A stretch of 64,000 bases of DNA from Algibacter pacificus (GTDB lineage Bacteria; Bacteroidota; Bacteroidia; Flavobacteriales; Flavobacteriaceae). The position numbers and the translations under genes are program-made. The stretch lies in the NCBI RefSeq assembly GCF_008033385.1, contig NZ_VOGY01000001.1, positions 620,001-684,000 of the forward strand, in the 5' to 3' direction. This document shows, piece by piece, positions 19,301-27,522 of this stretch (positions are counted from its first letter, which is position 1; every line of letters starts with the position of its first letter). The notes under the pieces are model-generated. The model was given only the letters and a program-made list of their open reading frames with translations, was not told the DNA's origin and ran no database searches.

Positions 19301-19354
19301 ATAGAAACCTCAGGGCAAAGTGGACCTTATATTGATGAGTTGTTTATTGATTAA
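16301..19354 (+). CDS. GH2 family beta-galactosidase-like glycosidase with C-terminal binding module
   Basis: The 1017-residue protein has a signal peptide ending LQLFSQ. It has the GH2 layout: sugar-binding jelly roll (about 30-185), Ig-like domain, and TIM barrel (about 295-600). The acid/base is Glu415 in SLGNETHSD and the nucleophile is probably Glu475 in ISTEAPHTW. After a DUF4982-like region comes a chitobiase-like FN3 piece (YTTNGDNPATNG, about 820-870) and a C-terminal beta-sandwich of about 130 residues resembling a CBM6/CBM35 module (YSMRFRYMHNN, LRLKAGANNIRI). GH2 members in such loci act as beta-galactosidases, beta-glucuronidases or beta-xylosidases; the substrate is not certain. 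Confidence 0.93.
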   Translation: MEQQFYYIKNKHVLVGILMLITLQLFSQRIETNFNNNWNFILEDNATFSQENLDTASWQNLNVPHDWSFEKGVRKGGDQGQGGGYHDGGIGWYRKEFNIKKESLSNITYINFDGVYMNSEVWINGNHLGKRPYGYISFRYDISKYLKEGKNTIAVRVDNSLEPSARWYHPCGIYAQVKLIEVNPTHFKPNSIFIKTPSISEENATVTIDAQVNNFKKGLEYEIKIVSPLGKQLSKTSEKLKNNSPVVQLEVENPKLWSPETPNVYKVVTQILDGKKVIDEIETTFGFKTVKWETKTGFWLNGKNVKLKGVCEHWEGGPVGGAWTKPMLRWKLQSLKDMGINAIRPSHNPTPPMFYDICDEIGLLVMDEIFDGWHKKAPQDYGKQAFDAWWQRDVKEWITRDRNHPSIFVWSLGNETHSDVAPELVKFGKSLDPTRLFTSGAGNPEDMDILGVNGGSETKSFIEGNSFDKPFISTEAPHTWQTRGYYRTQTWWRDNELPGTYELPNLTEKEIFFYEGINPKNWRNRKQSFNSSYDNATVRVSARKYWEVMRDNPWHSGHFRWTGFDYYGEAGLVHGGLPFNLFMGGALDVAGFKKDLFYFYQSQWTKEPMIHMLPHWTHPRMKKGTVIPVWVYSNADEVELFLNGKSLGKDKPGTVWNEMQCEWMVPYEEGTIEAVAYKEGKEVKRTSFSTSKQPSKLKTSIQKLDAEDSFTTSYIITSEGLDEENNLYPYAENKVYYNILGDVKKISMENGNPIDPTSRTKSNFRALFFGKTRLFLRELPKAKKASIITGAILGDKALYTSNKITIDVQQIEVLGKSNVENFDIFYTTNGDNPATNGIVYKGAFEISDNTTVKAFVKQNGKVVLKMEEKFGKNEGLFWGDEHSKDMWIGRGVNISAEEGILEGEAKVSKDAHRFKGSGFVRFDGKEGAITFYQENDGEEGDYSMRFRYMHNNEGELHPMKLYLNDEFIRTLEFKSTGGWEKEWKFVPAILRLKAGANNIRIETSGQSGPYIDELFID

Positions 19355-19357
19355 ACA

Positions 19358-19453
19358 ATGCCAAGGATGAAGATAATTTTATATGTGCCAGCCGTATTAT
19401 TAGGGATAACGATTTTGATATTTAAGTTTAGCCGAAACACAAACAATAAATAA
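19358..19453 (+). CDS. Small single-span membrane peptide (31 residues)
   Basis: A short open frame fills the gap between the GH2 gene (stop 3 bases before) and the lyase-fold gene (start 8 bases after). It encodes a positively charged start, a hydrophobic span IILYVPAVLLGITILIF and a basic tail KFSRNTNNK, as expected of a single transmembrane helix. A second in-frame ATG at 19367 would give 28 residues. Its tight fit into the operon supports it being real, but there is no homology evidence. Confidence 0.4.
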   Translation: MPRMKIILYVPAVLLGITILIFKFSRNTNNK

Positions 19454-19461
19454 TACCAGGT

Positions 19462-20655
19462 ATGAGAAGCAAATTAGAGTTTTATAAAAAAATAGTTGTT
19501 GTGTTTTTTGTAGGTATATTTGGTTGTACAGAAGCTCAAAAGCATCAAGAAAAAGTTCATATTATAGAATATGAGGCATTAGAAGTACAACAAAATCAAA
19601 TCAAAAAAGGAGATGCAAAAGCAGTTGAAAACTATAAAGCATTATTAAAACAAGCCGATAAATTATTAACTATTGAAGGATTTTCTGTAGTAAATAAAGA
19701 AGGAGTTCCGCCTAGTGGAAACAAACATGATTATATGAGTATTGGTCCGTATTGGTGGCCAAATCCAGAAACCCAAATTGGTTTACCTTATATTAGAAAA
19801 GATGGTGAAATAAATCCCGAAACTCGAAATAATTTTACAGATTTTACGGCAACTGCAAATTTTCTTTCAGCTGTAAATACCTTAACGAAGGCTTATTTTT
19901 ATTCCAATGAAAAGGTATATGCCAATAAAAATTTAGAGTTGATACAAACATGGTTCTTAGATGAGGATACCAAAATGAACCCTAATGTTAATTATGGGCA
20001 GTACGTTCCTGGGAAATCAGACGGGAGGTGTTTTGGTATTATAGAATTTGAAAGTATTACCAATGTGATAAAATTTTTAGAGCTAGCAAAAGATAGAAAT
20101 ATACTAGACAAAAAGACAGAAGAAGGCATGTTTAACTGGTTTACCGATTATAGTAATTGGTTAAAAAACAGTAAACTAGGTAAGGAAGAAGCCACCCGAA
20201 AGAACAACCATGGTACCAATTATGATGTGCAACTATTAAGCATTTTATTGTATTTAAATAAGGTTGAAGAGGTCAAAACATATTTGTCAACGATAACTAA
20301 ATCTAGAATTTTTAGTCAGATTGAACCCGATGGAAGTCAACCCTTAGAATTAGCAAGAACCAAGTCATTTTCGTACTCAGTAATGAATTTACATGCCTTT
20401 TTAGAATTAGCACGTTTGGGGCAAAAAGTGGGGGTTAATCTTTGGAATGCAACTTCAGAAGACGGTAGAAGTATAAAAAAAGGGTGTCAATATATGTTGC
20501 CTTATGTAACCAACGAAAAAAAATGGGAATACAAACAGATAAAAGATATAAAGCATTCTAGAGAAAAATTTATAGCCGATTTAAATAAAGCACGTAAACT
20601 ATTTAAAGAAGATGCCTTTAACGAAGTATTAGAACAATTGAATCAAAATAAATGA
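19462..20655 (+). CDS. Alginate-lyase-fold protein (PL5/PL38-like), probable lyase
   Basis: The 397-residue protein has an N-terminal hydrophobic signal with the lipobox-like IFGC. The segment MSIGPYWWPNPETQ, then GEINPETRNNFTDF, and the motif KNNHGTNYDVQ (near residue 250) are the conserved blocks of the alginate lyase superfamily (Pfam Alginate_lyase), an (alpha/alpha)6 toroid. In that fold the NNHG histidine and a nearby tyrosine act in beta-elimination. Members include PL5 mannuronate lyases and PL38 glucuronan lyases; next to rhamnosidases and ulvan-lyase-like genes a glucuronate-cleaving role is likely, but this is inference. Its stop codon overlaps the next start (ATGA), so translation is coupled to the GH106 gene. 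Confidence 0.82.
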   Translation: MRSKLEFYKKIVVVFFVGIFGCTEAQKHQEKVHIIEYEALEVQQNQIKKGDAKAVENYKALLKQADKLLTIEGFSVVNKEGVPPSGNKHDYMSIGPYWWPNPETQIGLPYIRKDGEINPETRNNFTDFTATANFLSAVNTLTKAYFYSNEKVYANKNLELIQTWFLDEDTKMNPNVNYGQYVPGKSDGRCFGIIEFESITNVIKFLELAKDRNILDKKTEEGMFNWFTDYSNWLKNSKLGKEEATRKNNHGTNYDVQLLSILLYLNKVEEVKTYLSTITKSRIFSQIEPDGSQPLELARTKSFSYSVMNLHAFLELARLGQKVGVNLWNATSEDGRSIKKGCQYMLPYVTNEKKWEYKQIKDIKHSREKFIADLNKARKLFKEDAFNEVLEQLNQNK

Positions 20656-23600
20656 AAAATATAACATTACTCTTTTTATTAGCATTTTGTTTTTGTTTCA
20701 GTAATTGCACTGAAAAGAAAAAGCAGCGTCAACTTTTAACTTTAGAAGAAGGTTTTAAAAATCCACCACAAGCATCAAAACCCAGAACGTGGTATCACAT
20801 CAATAGCGGTAATGCTTCTAAAGAAGGCTTTACCAAAGATTTAAAAGCCATAAAAGAAGCTGGTATTGGTGGTGTTTTGGTGTTTAATGTATCTATGGGC
20901 TTACCAGAAGGCGATGTAAAATACAACTCACAAGAACATCGTGATATTTTAACCCACGCAGCCAAAGAATGTGAGAAATTAGGATTGAGTTTTGGAGTAC
21001 ATAACTGTGATGGCTGGACCTCTAGTGGTGGGCCTTGGGTAACACCAGAAAACGCCATGAAAGTGGTAGTAAATAGTCAAGTGATTGCAGAAGGAGGTAA
21101 AGCAATTAACATAAAATTGCCACAACCACCAGCAAGACATAACTATTACAAAGATATTGCTGTTTTGGCATATCCATCGTTAGAAACCGAATTGATTGAC
21201 GACAGTGTAAACCCTGTAATAACATCTTCAGATAAAGGATTTAAAGTAGGGTTAGCAACTGACAAACAAACCAATACACATGCCAATTTAAAAGCAAAAG
21301 GTTGGGTGCAATACGATTACGGAAAAGCACACACCATCCAATCAATGAATATATTTATCAATAAACGTAAAGGACGATTAACTTTATTAAAATCAGACGA
21401 TGGTGTTCATTTTACAGTAGCTCATAAGCCAAGAGAAGAACGTATTGGTAAAGATGAATGTTATTTTTATGAAAGTTTTAAACCTGTTACAGCCCGTTAT
21501 TTTAGAATAGAAACCGAAATGGATGCGGGTATTTATGAGATGCAACTTTCTGCAAGTCCTGTTTTAGGAAATATAATGGAGTACACGTCTTATAGAAAAA
21601 ATAGACGCCCAATTGGAAATACCGATGCAAAAGCATTCATTAAAAAAGAAGACATCATTGTTTTAACGGATAAAATGGATGCCAATGGTGTTTTAGAAAC
21701 AACATTACCAAAAGGAAATTGGACTATTATGCGTTTTGGTTTTACGGCTTCTGGCGCAACAAACGAACCGTCTTCAGATGAAGGGAAAGGATTGGAAGTC
21801 GATAAATTCAGTAAAAAAGCGTTGAAAGTACATTACGATGCCTTTGTAGGGAAATTGGTTGAACAAGCAAAAGTTGATGCATCAAATGCCTTGCAATATG
21901 TAGAAATAGATAGTTATGAAGTTGGACCACAAAACTGGACTGACGATATGGAAAAGCTATTTGAAAAAAGGTTTGGTTATGATTTTACTCCTTTTTTATT
22001 AATGTATGCAGGTAAAAGTATTGAAAATAAAGAAACTGTTGAAGCTGTTTTTTGGGATATGAAACAATTGGTAAGCGATTTAATGGTAACCAATTATTTC
22101 GATTATTTTACAGAATTATGTCATCAAGACGGATTAATATCTTACATAGAGCCTTATGGATTTGTGGGGCCTTTTAATAGTTTAGATGCTGGGCGACATG
22201 CCGATATTCCTATGGGTGAGTTTTGGTTAGGGAAACCTAACAATCATAAACGAGCAGCTGTGTCCGCTGGTCATATTTACGGAAAAAACGTAATTTCTGC
22301 AGAAGCCTTTACAAGTACCAAATTAAACTGGGGTTTTCATCCGGCTTTAGCCAAACAAAAAGGCGATTACGAATGGACAAACGGTATTAACGAATATATG
22401 TTTCATCGTTTTGCGCATCAATCCAATACGCATGTAAAACCAGGAATGAGCATGAGTTTCGTGGGGTCTCATATTGATAGAACACAAACTTGGTGGGATA
22501 ACGCAGGCCCAGAATGGTTTAATTATTTAGCAAGAGGTTCATACATGTTACGCCAAGGAAATCCGGTGTTAGATGTGTTGGTTTTTGTGGGTGATAGAGC
22601 ACCAAGTCACGTTATTCACGCCAACCAAATGCGGCCTAAACTTCCAGCGGCTTATAAATACGATTGTGTAAATTCTGATGTCATTATTAATCGTTTAAAA
22701 GTAGAAGATGGCAAATTAAAATTGCCTAATGGTATTATTTATAACGCTTTGTCTTTACAGCGACATGATATCATCAACCTAGAAACTTTAAGAGGTATTC
22801 ATAAATTATCGCAACAAGGCGCATTAATTGTGGGTAAGAAACCCAAAAAACTAGGTGGGTATAACATTTCAAAAGAAATGGAAGCCGAATTTGATGTTTT
22901 AGTAAAAGATATTTGGTCTAGTAAAAAAACATACAGCACTGGCGAATGGGAAGAGATTTTTGAAGAAAATAAAGTTCAAAAAGATTTAATTGTAGAAGGG
23001 CAACCCGATTTTAATTTTTACCACAGACGCACAGAAAACGAAGATATTTACTTTGTGTACAATCATAATTTAACAGAAGCTGATACACTAAATTGTAGTT
23101 TTTTGGTTGAAGGAAAAATACTAGAATTATGGAATGCAGAAACTGGAGAGATTACCAAATTAGTGGAGTATACCACCAAAAATGGACGAACCGATATTTC
23201 TATTCCAATGTATCCTCAAGAATCGGTTTTTGTTGTTTTTAAACCAGCAAAAGCAAATCAACCTAAAGTTACGTTTACGTCAGTTAATAAAGAATCAAAA
23301 CCTACGTTCAGTTTAGACAGTGACAATAACTTACAGGCCGAAGTCTATGCAAATGGAAAATATACTGCAAAAGTAAATGATTTAGAAAATTGGACTATAG
23401 AGGTAAACGATATTCCAAATCCTATCGAAATAAAAGGCAATTGGGAAATTTATTTTAGAGCAGAAGATTTTTACAAAGCGACCCTGAAAACAGACGAATT
23501 ATTCGATTGGACCACCCACGCTAAAGAGGAAATAAAACACTATTCAGGAACAGCTATTTACAAAACAACCTTCAACATAGAAAAAGGGATATTGCAATCC

Positions 23601-24026
23601 GATAGACAATTTCAACTCAATTTAGGGAAAGTAAATGTTATTGCAAAAGTTATTTTAAATGGAAAAGAAGTTGGTGTAAGTTGGATATCACCACATTCTT
23701 TAAATATTACGACAGCTCTAAAAGAGGGTAAAAATGCTTTAGAAATTCAAGTCACCAATCAATGGACGAATCGTTTAATTGGTGATGAAAAGTTACCAAA
23801 TCAAACAGAATATGATGTAAGAAGAAGTAAACAAGGTTTTGGATCTGAAGATTACAGAGGTAAATACAAAAAAATGCCAGATTGGTATAGGAATAATCAA
23901 CCGCTTCCAGAAGGGCCAAGAAAAACTTTTAGTGCTTATTCGTTTCAAAAAGCAACGGATGAACTGTTACCCTCTGGATTACTAGGTCCTGTAACGATTT
24001 CTACATCAAAAATTATAAAAAAGTAA
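20652..24026 (+). CDS. GH106 alpha-L-rhamnosidase, lipoprotein (first of a tandem pair)
   Basis: The 1124-residue lipoprotein (lipobox FSNC) shows GH106 features throughout: RTWYHINSGNASKEGFTKDL near the start, WTSSGGPWVTPENAM, and a large TIM-barrel catalytic region. Candidate catalytic glutamates are Glu423 (DSYEVG) and Glu551 (SAEAFT), 128 residues apart; from memory the characterised BT0986 uses Glu461 and Glu593. Between about 185 and 310 there is an inserted discoidin-like sandwich (WVQYDYGKAHTIQSMNIFI...YFRIETEMDAGIYEMQL). The C-terminus is a beta-sandwich with TAIYKTTFNI and VTNQWTNRLIGDE. The start overlaps the upstream stop by four bases. Confidence 0.93.
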   Translation: MKNITLLFLLAFCFCFSNCTEKKKQRQLLTLEEGFKNPPQASKPRTWYHINSGNASKEGFTKDLKAIKEAGIGGVLVFNVSMGLPEGDVKYNSQEHRDILTHAAKECEKLGLSFGVHNCDGWTSSGGPWVTPENAMKVVVNSQVIAEGGKAINIKLPQPPARHNYYKDIAVLAYPSLETELIDDSVNPVITSSDKGFKVGLATDKQTNTHANLKAKGWVQYDYGKAHTIQSMNIFINKRKGRLTLLKSDDGVHFTVAHKPREERIGKDECYFYESFKPVTARYFRIETEMDAGIYEMQLSASPVLGNIMEYTSYRKNRRPIGNTDAKAFIKKEDIIVLTDKMDANGVLETTLPKGNWTIMRFGFTASGATNEPSSDEGKGLEVDKFSKKALKVHYDAFVGKLVEQAKVDASNALQYVEIDSYEVGPQNWTDDMEKLFEKRFGYDFTPFLLMYAGKSIENKETVEAVFWDMKQLVSDLMVTNYFDYFTELCHQDGLISYIEPYGFVGPFNSLDAGRHADIPMGEFWLGKPNNHKRAAVSAGHIYGKNVISAEAFTSTKLNWGFHPALAKQKGDYEWTNGINEYMFHRFAHQSNTHVKPGMSMSFVGSHIDRTQTWWDNAGPEWFNYLARGSYMLRQGNPVLDVLVFVGDRAPSHVIHANQMRPKLPAAYKYDCVNSDVIINRLKVEDGKLKLPNGIIYNALSLQRHDIINLETLRGIHKLSQQGALIVGKKPKKLGGYNISKEMEAEFDVLVKDIWSSKKTYSTGEWEEIFEENKVQKDLIVEGQPDFNFYHRRTENEDIYFVYNHNLTEADTLNCSFLVEGKILELWNAETGEITKLVEYTTKNGRTDISIPMYPQESVFVVFKPAKANQPKVTFTSVNKESKPTFSLDSDNNLQAEVYANGKYTAKVNDLENWTIEVNDIPNPIEIKGNWEIYFRAEDFYKATLKTDELFDWTTHAKEEIKHYSGTAIYKTTFNIEKGILQSDRQFQLNLGKVNVIAKVILNGKEVGVSWISPHSLNITTALKEGKNALEIQVTNQWTNRLIGDEKLPNQTEYDVRRSKQGFGSEDYRGKYKKMPDWYRNNQPLPEGPRKTFSAYSFQKATDELLPSGLLGPVTISTSKIIKK

Positions 24027-24036
24027 TTACAGTCTC

Positions 24037-27000
24037 ATGAAAAATATAACATGCCTCTTTTTAATAGCATTTTGTTTTTGTTTTACTAATTGCACTGAAA
24101 GCAAAGATGAAGGTGTAACATTAGAATCCGGATTTCAAAATCCACCAAACCAAGCTAAAGCAAGAACCTGGTGGCATTGGATAAGCGGAAATGTATCTAA
24201 ATCAGGCATAACCAAAGATTTGGAAGCCATGAAACAAGTAGGCATTCAAGAAGCACAATTGTTTAATGTGCATTTAGGATTCCCAAAAGGACCCGTAAAA
24301 TATTTAAGTGAGGATTGGCTAGACTTATTCAAGTTTTCAGCAGAAGAAGCAAAACGTTTGGGCTTAGAATTGTCATTTCATAACAGCGCAGGTTGGTCTT
24401 CTAGCGGTGGACCTTGGGTAACCGAGGAAAATGCGATGCAAACGGTTGTTTTTAGTGAAGTTGAAGTAAATGGAAATCAAAATTACAAAGCTAAGCTACC
24501 ACAGCCCAAAACTAAATTCAATTTTTACAAAGACATTGCTGTTTTGGCGTTTCCAAAACCAAAAGCAATTCAAAAGATTGATGGTTTAGATTATAAAATA
24601 TTATCTGAACGTATTCGTAATCATTTATTACCAGACACAAAAAACATTTCAAAAAATTCATTGGTTTCAAAAGAAACTATTATCGATTTAACTTCTAAAG
24701 TTTCTAAAGATGGTTTTTTAAATTGGGATGTACCAAAAGGAGATTGGATTGTTTTACGATTTGGACACACACCAATTGGAACAACAAACCGGCCTGCACC
24801 TGCGGAAGCCAAAGGATTGGAAGTTGATAAAATGAGTAAAACCGCAGTTGATGCCTATTGGAACGGTGGAGTACAGCCTATTATTAATAAGTTAGGCGAT
24901 TTAGTTGGAACCACTGTCAATAACTGCTTAATTGATAGTTACGAAGTAGAAACCACCAACTGGACAGCTGGTTTTGAAAAGCAATTCGAGAATTTAAGAG
25001 GCTACAATTTAACGTCATACTTACCAACCTTAGCGGGGTATTATGTAGAAAGTGGCGAAATATCAGAGCGTTTTTTGTGGGATTTTAGAAGAACTATTGG
25101 CGATTTAATTGCAGAGAATTATTACGCACATTTCGCAGAGTTATGCCATAAAAACAACTTAAAATTTTCTGTAGAACCGTATTGGGGCCCTTTTGATAAT
25201 ATGCAAGTCGGCGCCACTGGTGATATTGTGATGTGTGAATTCTGGAGTGGTGGTTATCCGTTTTTTGATTCCTCTAAATTCGTATCTTCTATTGCGCATT
25301 TAAATGGTAGTGCCATTGTTGGTGCAGAGTCTTTTACAGGAATTGGTGGTTGGGACGAGCATCCTGCACAACTAAAATCGATAGGCGATAGAGCTTGGGC
25401 AGAAGGCATTACACGATTTATATTTCATACCTATGTGCATCAACCTTGGGATGTGGCTCCCGGTTTAGAATTGAGTTATCACGGTACAGATTTTAACCGA
25501 TTAAATACTTGGTGGTCGCAGGGAAAAGCCTATATGGATTATATAGCGCGTTCGCAATATGTATTGCAACAGGGCAAAAATGTAGCTGATGTTTTAGTAT
25601 TTACCGGAGAATCATCACCAAATACCGCATTTTTAAAGCCAGAGATTAAACAAATGGGTTTTGATTATGATTTGATTGGCGCCAATAAATTAAAAGATCT
25701 AACTGTTAAAGATGGAATAATTTACTCTTCAGTTGGTAATGTTTATAACGTTTTGGTATTGCCAGAATCTGATTTTATAAAACCTGAAACCTTAAAAAAA
25801 GTAAAAGAATTGGTTGACGGTGGTGCAAAAGTAATTGGAAGAAAACCATCACAATCGCCAAGTTTAACGAATTACCCCAATGCTGATGAAGTTGTTAAAA
25901 CTTATGTTGATAAATTGTGGGAAACAGGATTGGTAAAAGACATTTCTATTGAAGCTGTTTTAAGTGAGCAAACACCAGATTTTAAAATAGAAAGTAGCGA
26001 TAAAACAGATTTGAGTTTCATCCATAGAAAAACAAATGATGCCGATATATATTTTATCGCCAATGCTAGAAAAGAAGCCAGAGAAATTACAGCACGTTTT
26101 CGAGTTTCAGGAAAACAACCAGAACTCTGGAACGCAGAAAAAGGAACCATAAAGGATTTGGTGGTCTTTAATGAAAATTTAGATGGAACAACAACAGTTC
26201 CTTTGCAATTAGGCATGGAAGAATCGGTTTTCATTGTCTTTCAGAAGGATTCAAATTCTAATCATATCGTTTCGGCTTCAGCAGAATTAGAACCTTTAGA
26301 ACCAGAACCACTTTCGAATTTAGAAATTGTAAAAGCCGAATACGGAACGTTTCTGCAAGAAGGTTTAATCGATCTTACAGACCAAGTAAATAATGCCATA
26401 AAAGATGGAAAACTAGACTTTAAAATGTCTCGTGCGTTTTGCGATTGCGATCCTGCCATGGGCTACAAAAAAGAGTTTAGAATGGAATATCAAATTGGTG
26501 AGACCAAACATCAAATTTATGCAGAAGAAAGAGAGCATATAGAAATTGATGCAGAAGGTAAAACTTTTAAAGTTTTAAAAGCTGTCTTCGGAAAATTTAA
26601 AGCAGAAACCAAAGGCATTCCTCAAAATTATAAAACCTTTGAGGTTACTGATAAAATTAAAGATTTAGTTTCAAACAATACGTTTGAGATTTTAGTTTCT
26701 AATGAATTGATAGATAATAAAATTCCAGAAGGTGATAAAACAGCCTTAAAAATTACATACAAAACTGATGGAGAAGAACGCACGATGTTCATTCCTCAAG
26801 GTCAAATTTTAAAACTATCAAAAGACACACCAAAATCTAAGTTCGTTTATAAAGGGAATGATATCAATTGGGTAACTCCATATCCAGGTAAAATAACTTT
26901 TGAAGATGCTTCTGGAGAAACAAAAACAGCTAAAGTAACTTCAATACCAACTCCTATTGATTTATCAAATTTATGGGAAGTTGAATTTCCCGTAGCTTCA

Positions 27001-27522
27001 GAAAAAAATATAAATGAAACGTTTAATGCGTTAATATCTTGGTCAAATCATAAAGACGAACGTATTCAACACTTTTCAGGAACAGCAACTTATACAAAAG
27101 CATTTGAATTGTCTGATGATTTTCTTCAAAATGATAAAGGTTTAGAACTCGATTTAGGAAGTGTTGCCGTAATTGCAGAAGTAATCATCAATGGAAAAAA
27201 AGTAAGTACTTTATGGAAACCACCTTTTAGAACTAATATTGATGATTTTGTAAAAAAAGGTACAAATATTCTAGAAGTAAAAGTGACCAATTTATGGCCA
27301 AACAAATTAATTGGCGATGAAAATTTGCCTTTAGATTATGAACGTAAAGGAGATAAAATAAAAAAATTACCAAACTGGTTATTAAATGATACCAAACGAC
27401 CCAGTAAACGAACCACGTTTCCGTCTTGGAAACATTGGAGTAAAGATGATGAGTTATTAACTTCTGGATTATTGGGGCCAGTTAAAATAAGAATTTTTAA
27501 AGAATTAAACCTTGAATTATGA
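24037..27522 (+). CDS. GH106 alpha-L-rhamnosidase, lipoprotein (second copy, extra tandem domains)
   Basis: The 1161-residue protein (lipobox FTNC) is a GH106 with RTWWHWISGNVSKSGITKDL and WSSSGGPWVTEENAM. The candidate catalytic pair is Glu303 (DSYEVE) and Glu431 (GAESFT), again 128 residues apart. It lacks the discoidin-like insert of its neighbour. Instead it carries, at about 755-980, two successive beta-rich units beginning IVKAEYGTF and VLKAVFGKF, each containing a (V)TDxV/I...segment. The C-terminal sandwich ends in LASG-type text (LLTSGLLGPVKI). It overlaps the next start (ATGATG) by four bases. Differences from copy one suggest a different rhamnosyl linkage. Confidence 0.92.
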   Translation: MKNITCLFLIAFCFCFTNCTESKDEGVTLESGFQNPPNQAKARTWWHWISGNVSKSGITKDLEAMKQVGIQEAQLFNVHLGFPKGPVKYLSEDWLDLFKFSAEEAKRLGLELSFHNSAGWSSSGGPWVTEENAMQTVVFSEVEVNGNQNYKAKLPQPKTKFNFYKDIAVLAFPKPKAIQKIDGLDYKILSERIRNHLLPDTKNISKNSLVSKETIIDLTSKVSKDGFLNWDVPKGDWIVLRFGHTPIGTTNRPAPAEAKGLEVDKMSKTAVDAYWNGGVQPIINKLGDLVGTTVNNCLIDSYEVETTNWTAGFEKQFENLRGYNLTSYLPTLAGYYVESGEISERFLWDFRRTIGDLIAENYYAHFAELCHKNNLKFSVEPYWGPFDNMQVGATGDIVMCEFWSGGYPFFDSSKFVSSIAHLNGSAIVGAESFTGIGGWDEHPAQLKSIGDRAWAEGITRFIFHTYVHQPWDVAPGLELSYHGTDFNRLNTWWSQGKAYMDYIARSQYVLQQGKNVADVLVFTGESSPNTAFLKPEIKQMGFDYDLIGANKLKDLTVKDGIIYSSVGNVYNVLVLPESDFIKPETLKKVKELVDGGAKVIGRKPSQSPSLTNYPNADEVVKTYVDKLWETGLVKDISIEAVLSEQTPDFKIESSDKTDLSFIHRKTNDADIYFIANARKEAREITARFRVSGKQPELWNAEKGTIKDLVVFNENLDGTTTVPLQLGMEESVFIVFQKDSNSNHIVSASAELEPLEPEPLSNLEIVKAEYGTFLQEGLIDLTDQVNNAIKDGKLDFKMSRAFCDCDPAMGYKKEFRMEYQIGETKHQIYAEEREHIEIDAEGKTFKVLKAVFGKFKAETKGIPQNYKTFEVTDKIKDLVSNNTFEILVSNELIDNKIPEGDKTALKITYKTDGEERTMFIPQGQILKLSKDTPKSKFVYKGNDINWVTPYPGKITFEDASGETKTAKVTSIPTPIDLSNLWEVEFPVASEKNINETFNALISWSNHKDERIQHFSGTATYTKAFELSDDFLQNDKGLELDLGSVAVIAEVIINGKKVSTLWKPPFRTNIDDFVKKGTNILEVKVTNLWPNKLIGDENLPLDYERKGDKIKKLPNWLLNDTKRPSKRTTFPSWKHWSKDDELLTSGLLGPVKIRIFKELNLEL

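Noticed and set aside
25902-26234. 110-codon minus-strand frame within the second GH106 gene
   Set aside because: Antisense to a complete enzyme gene, no start context and no similarity to a known family.
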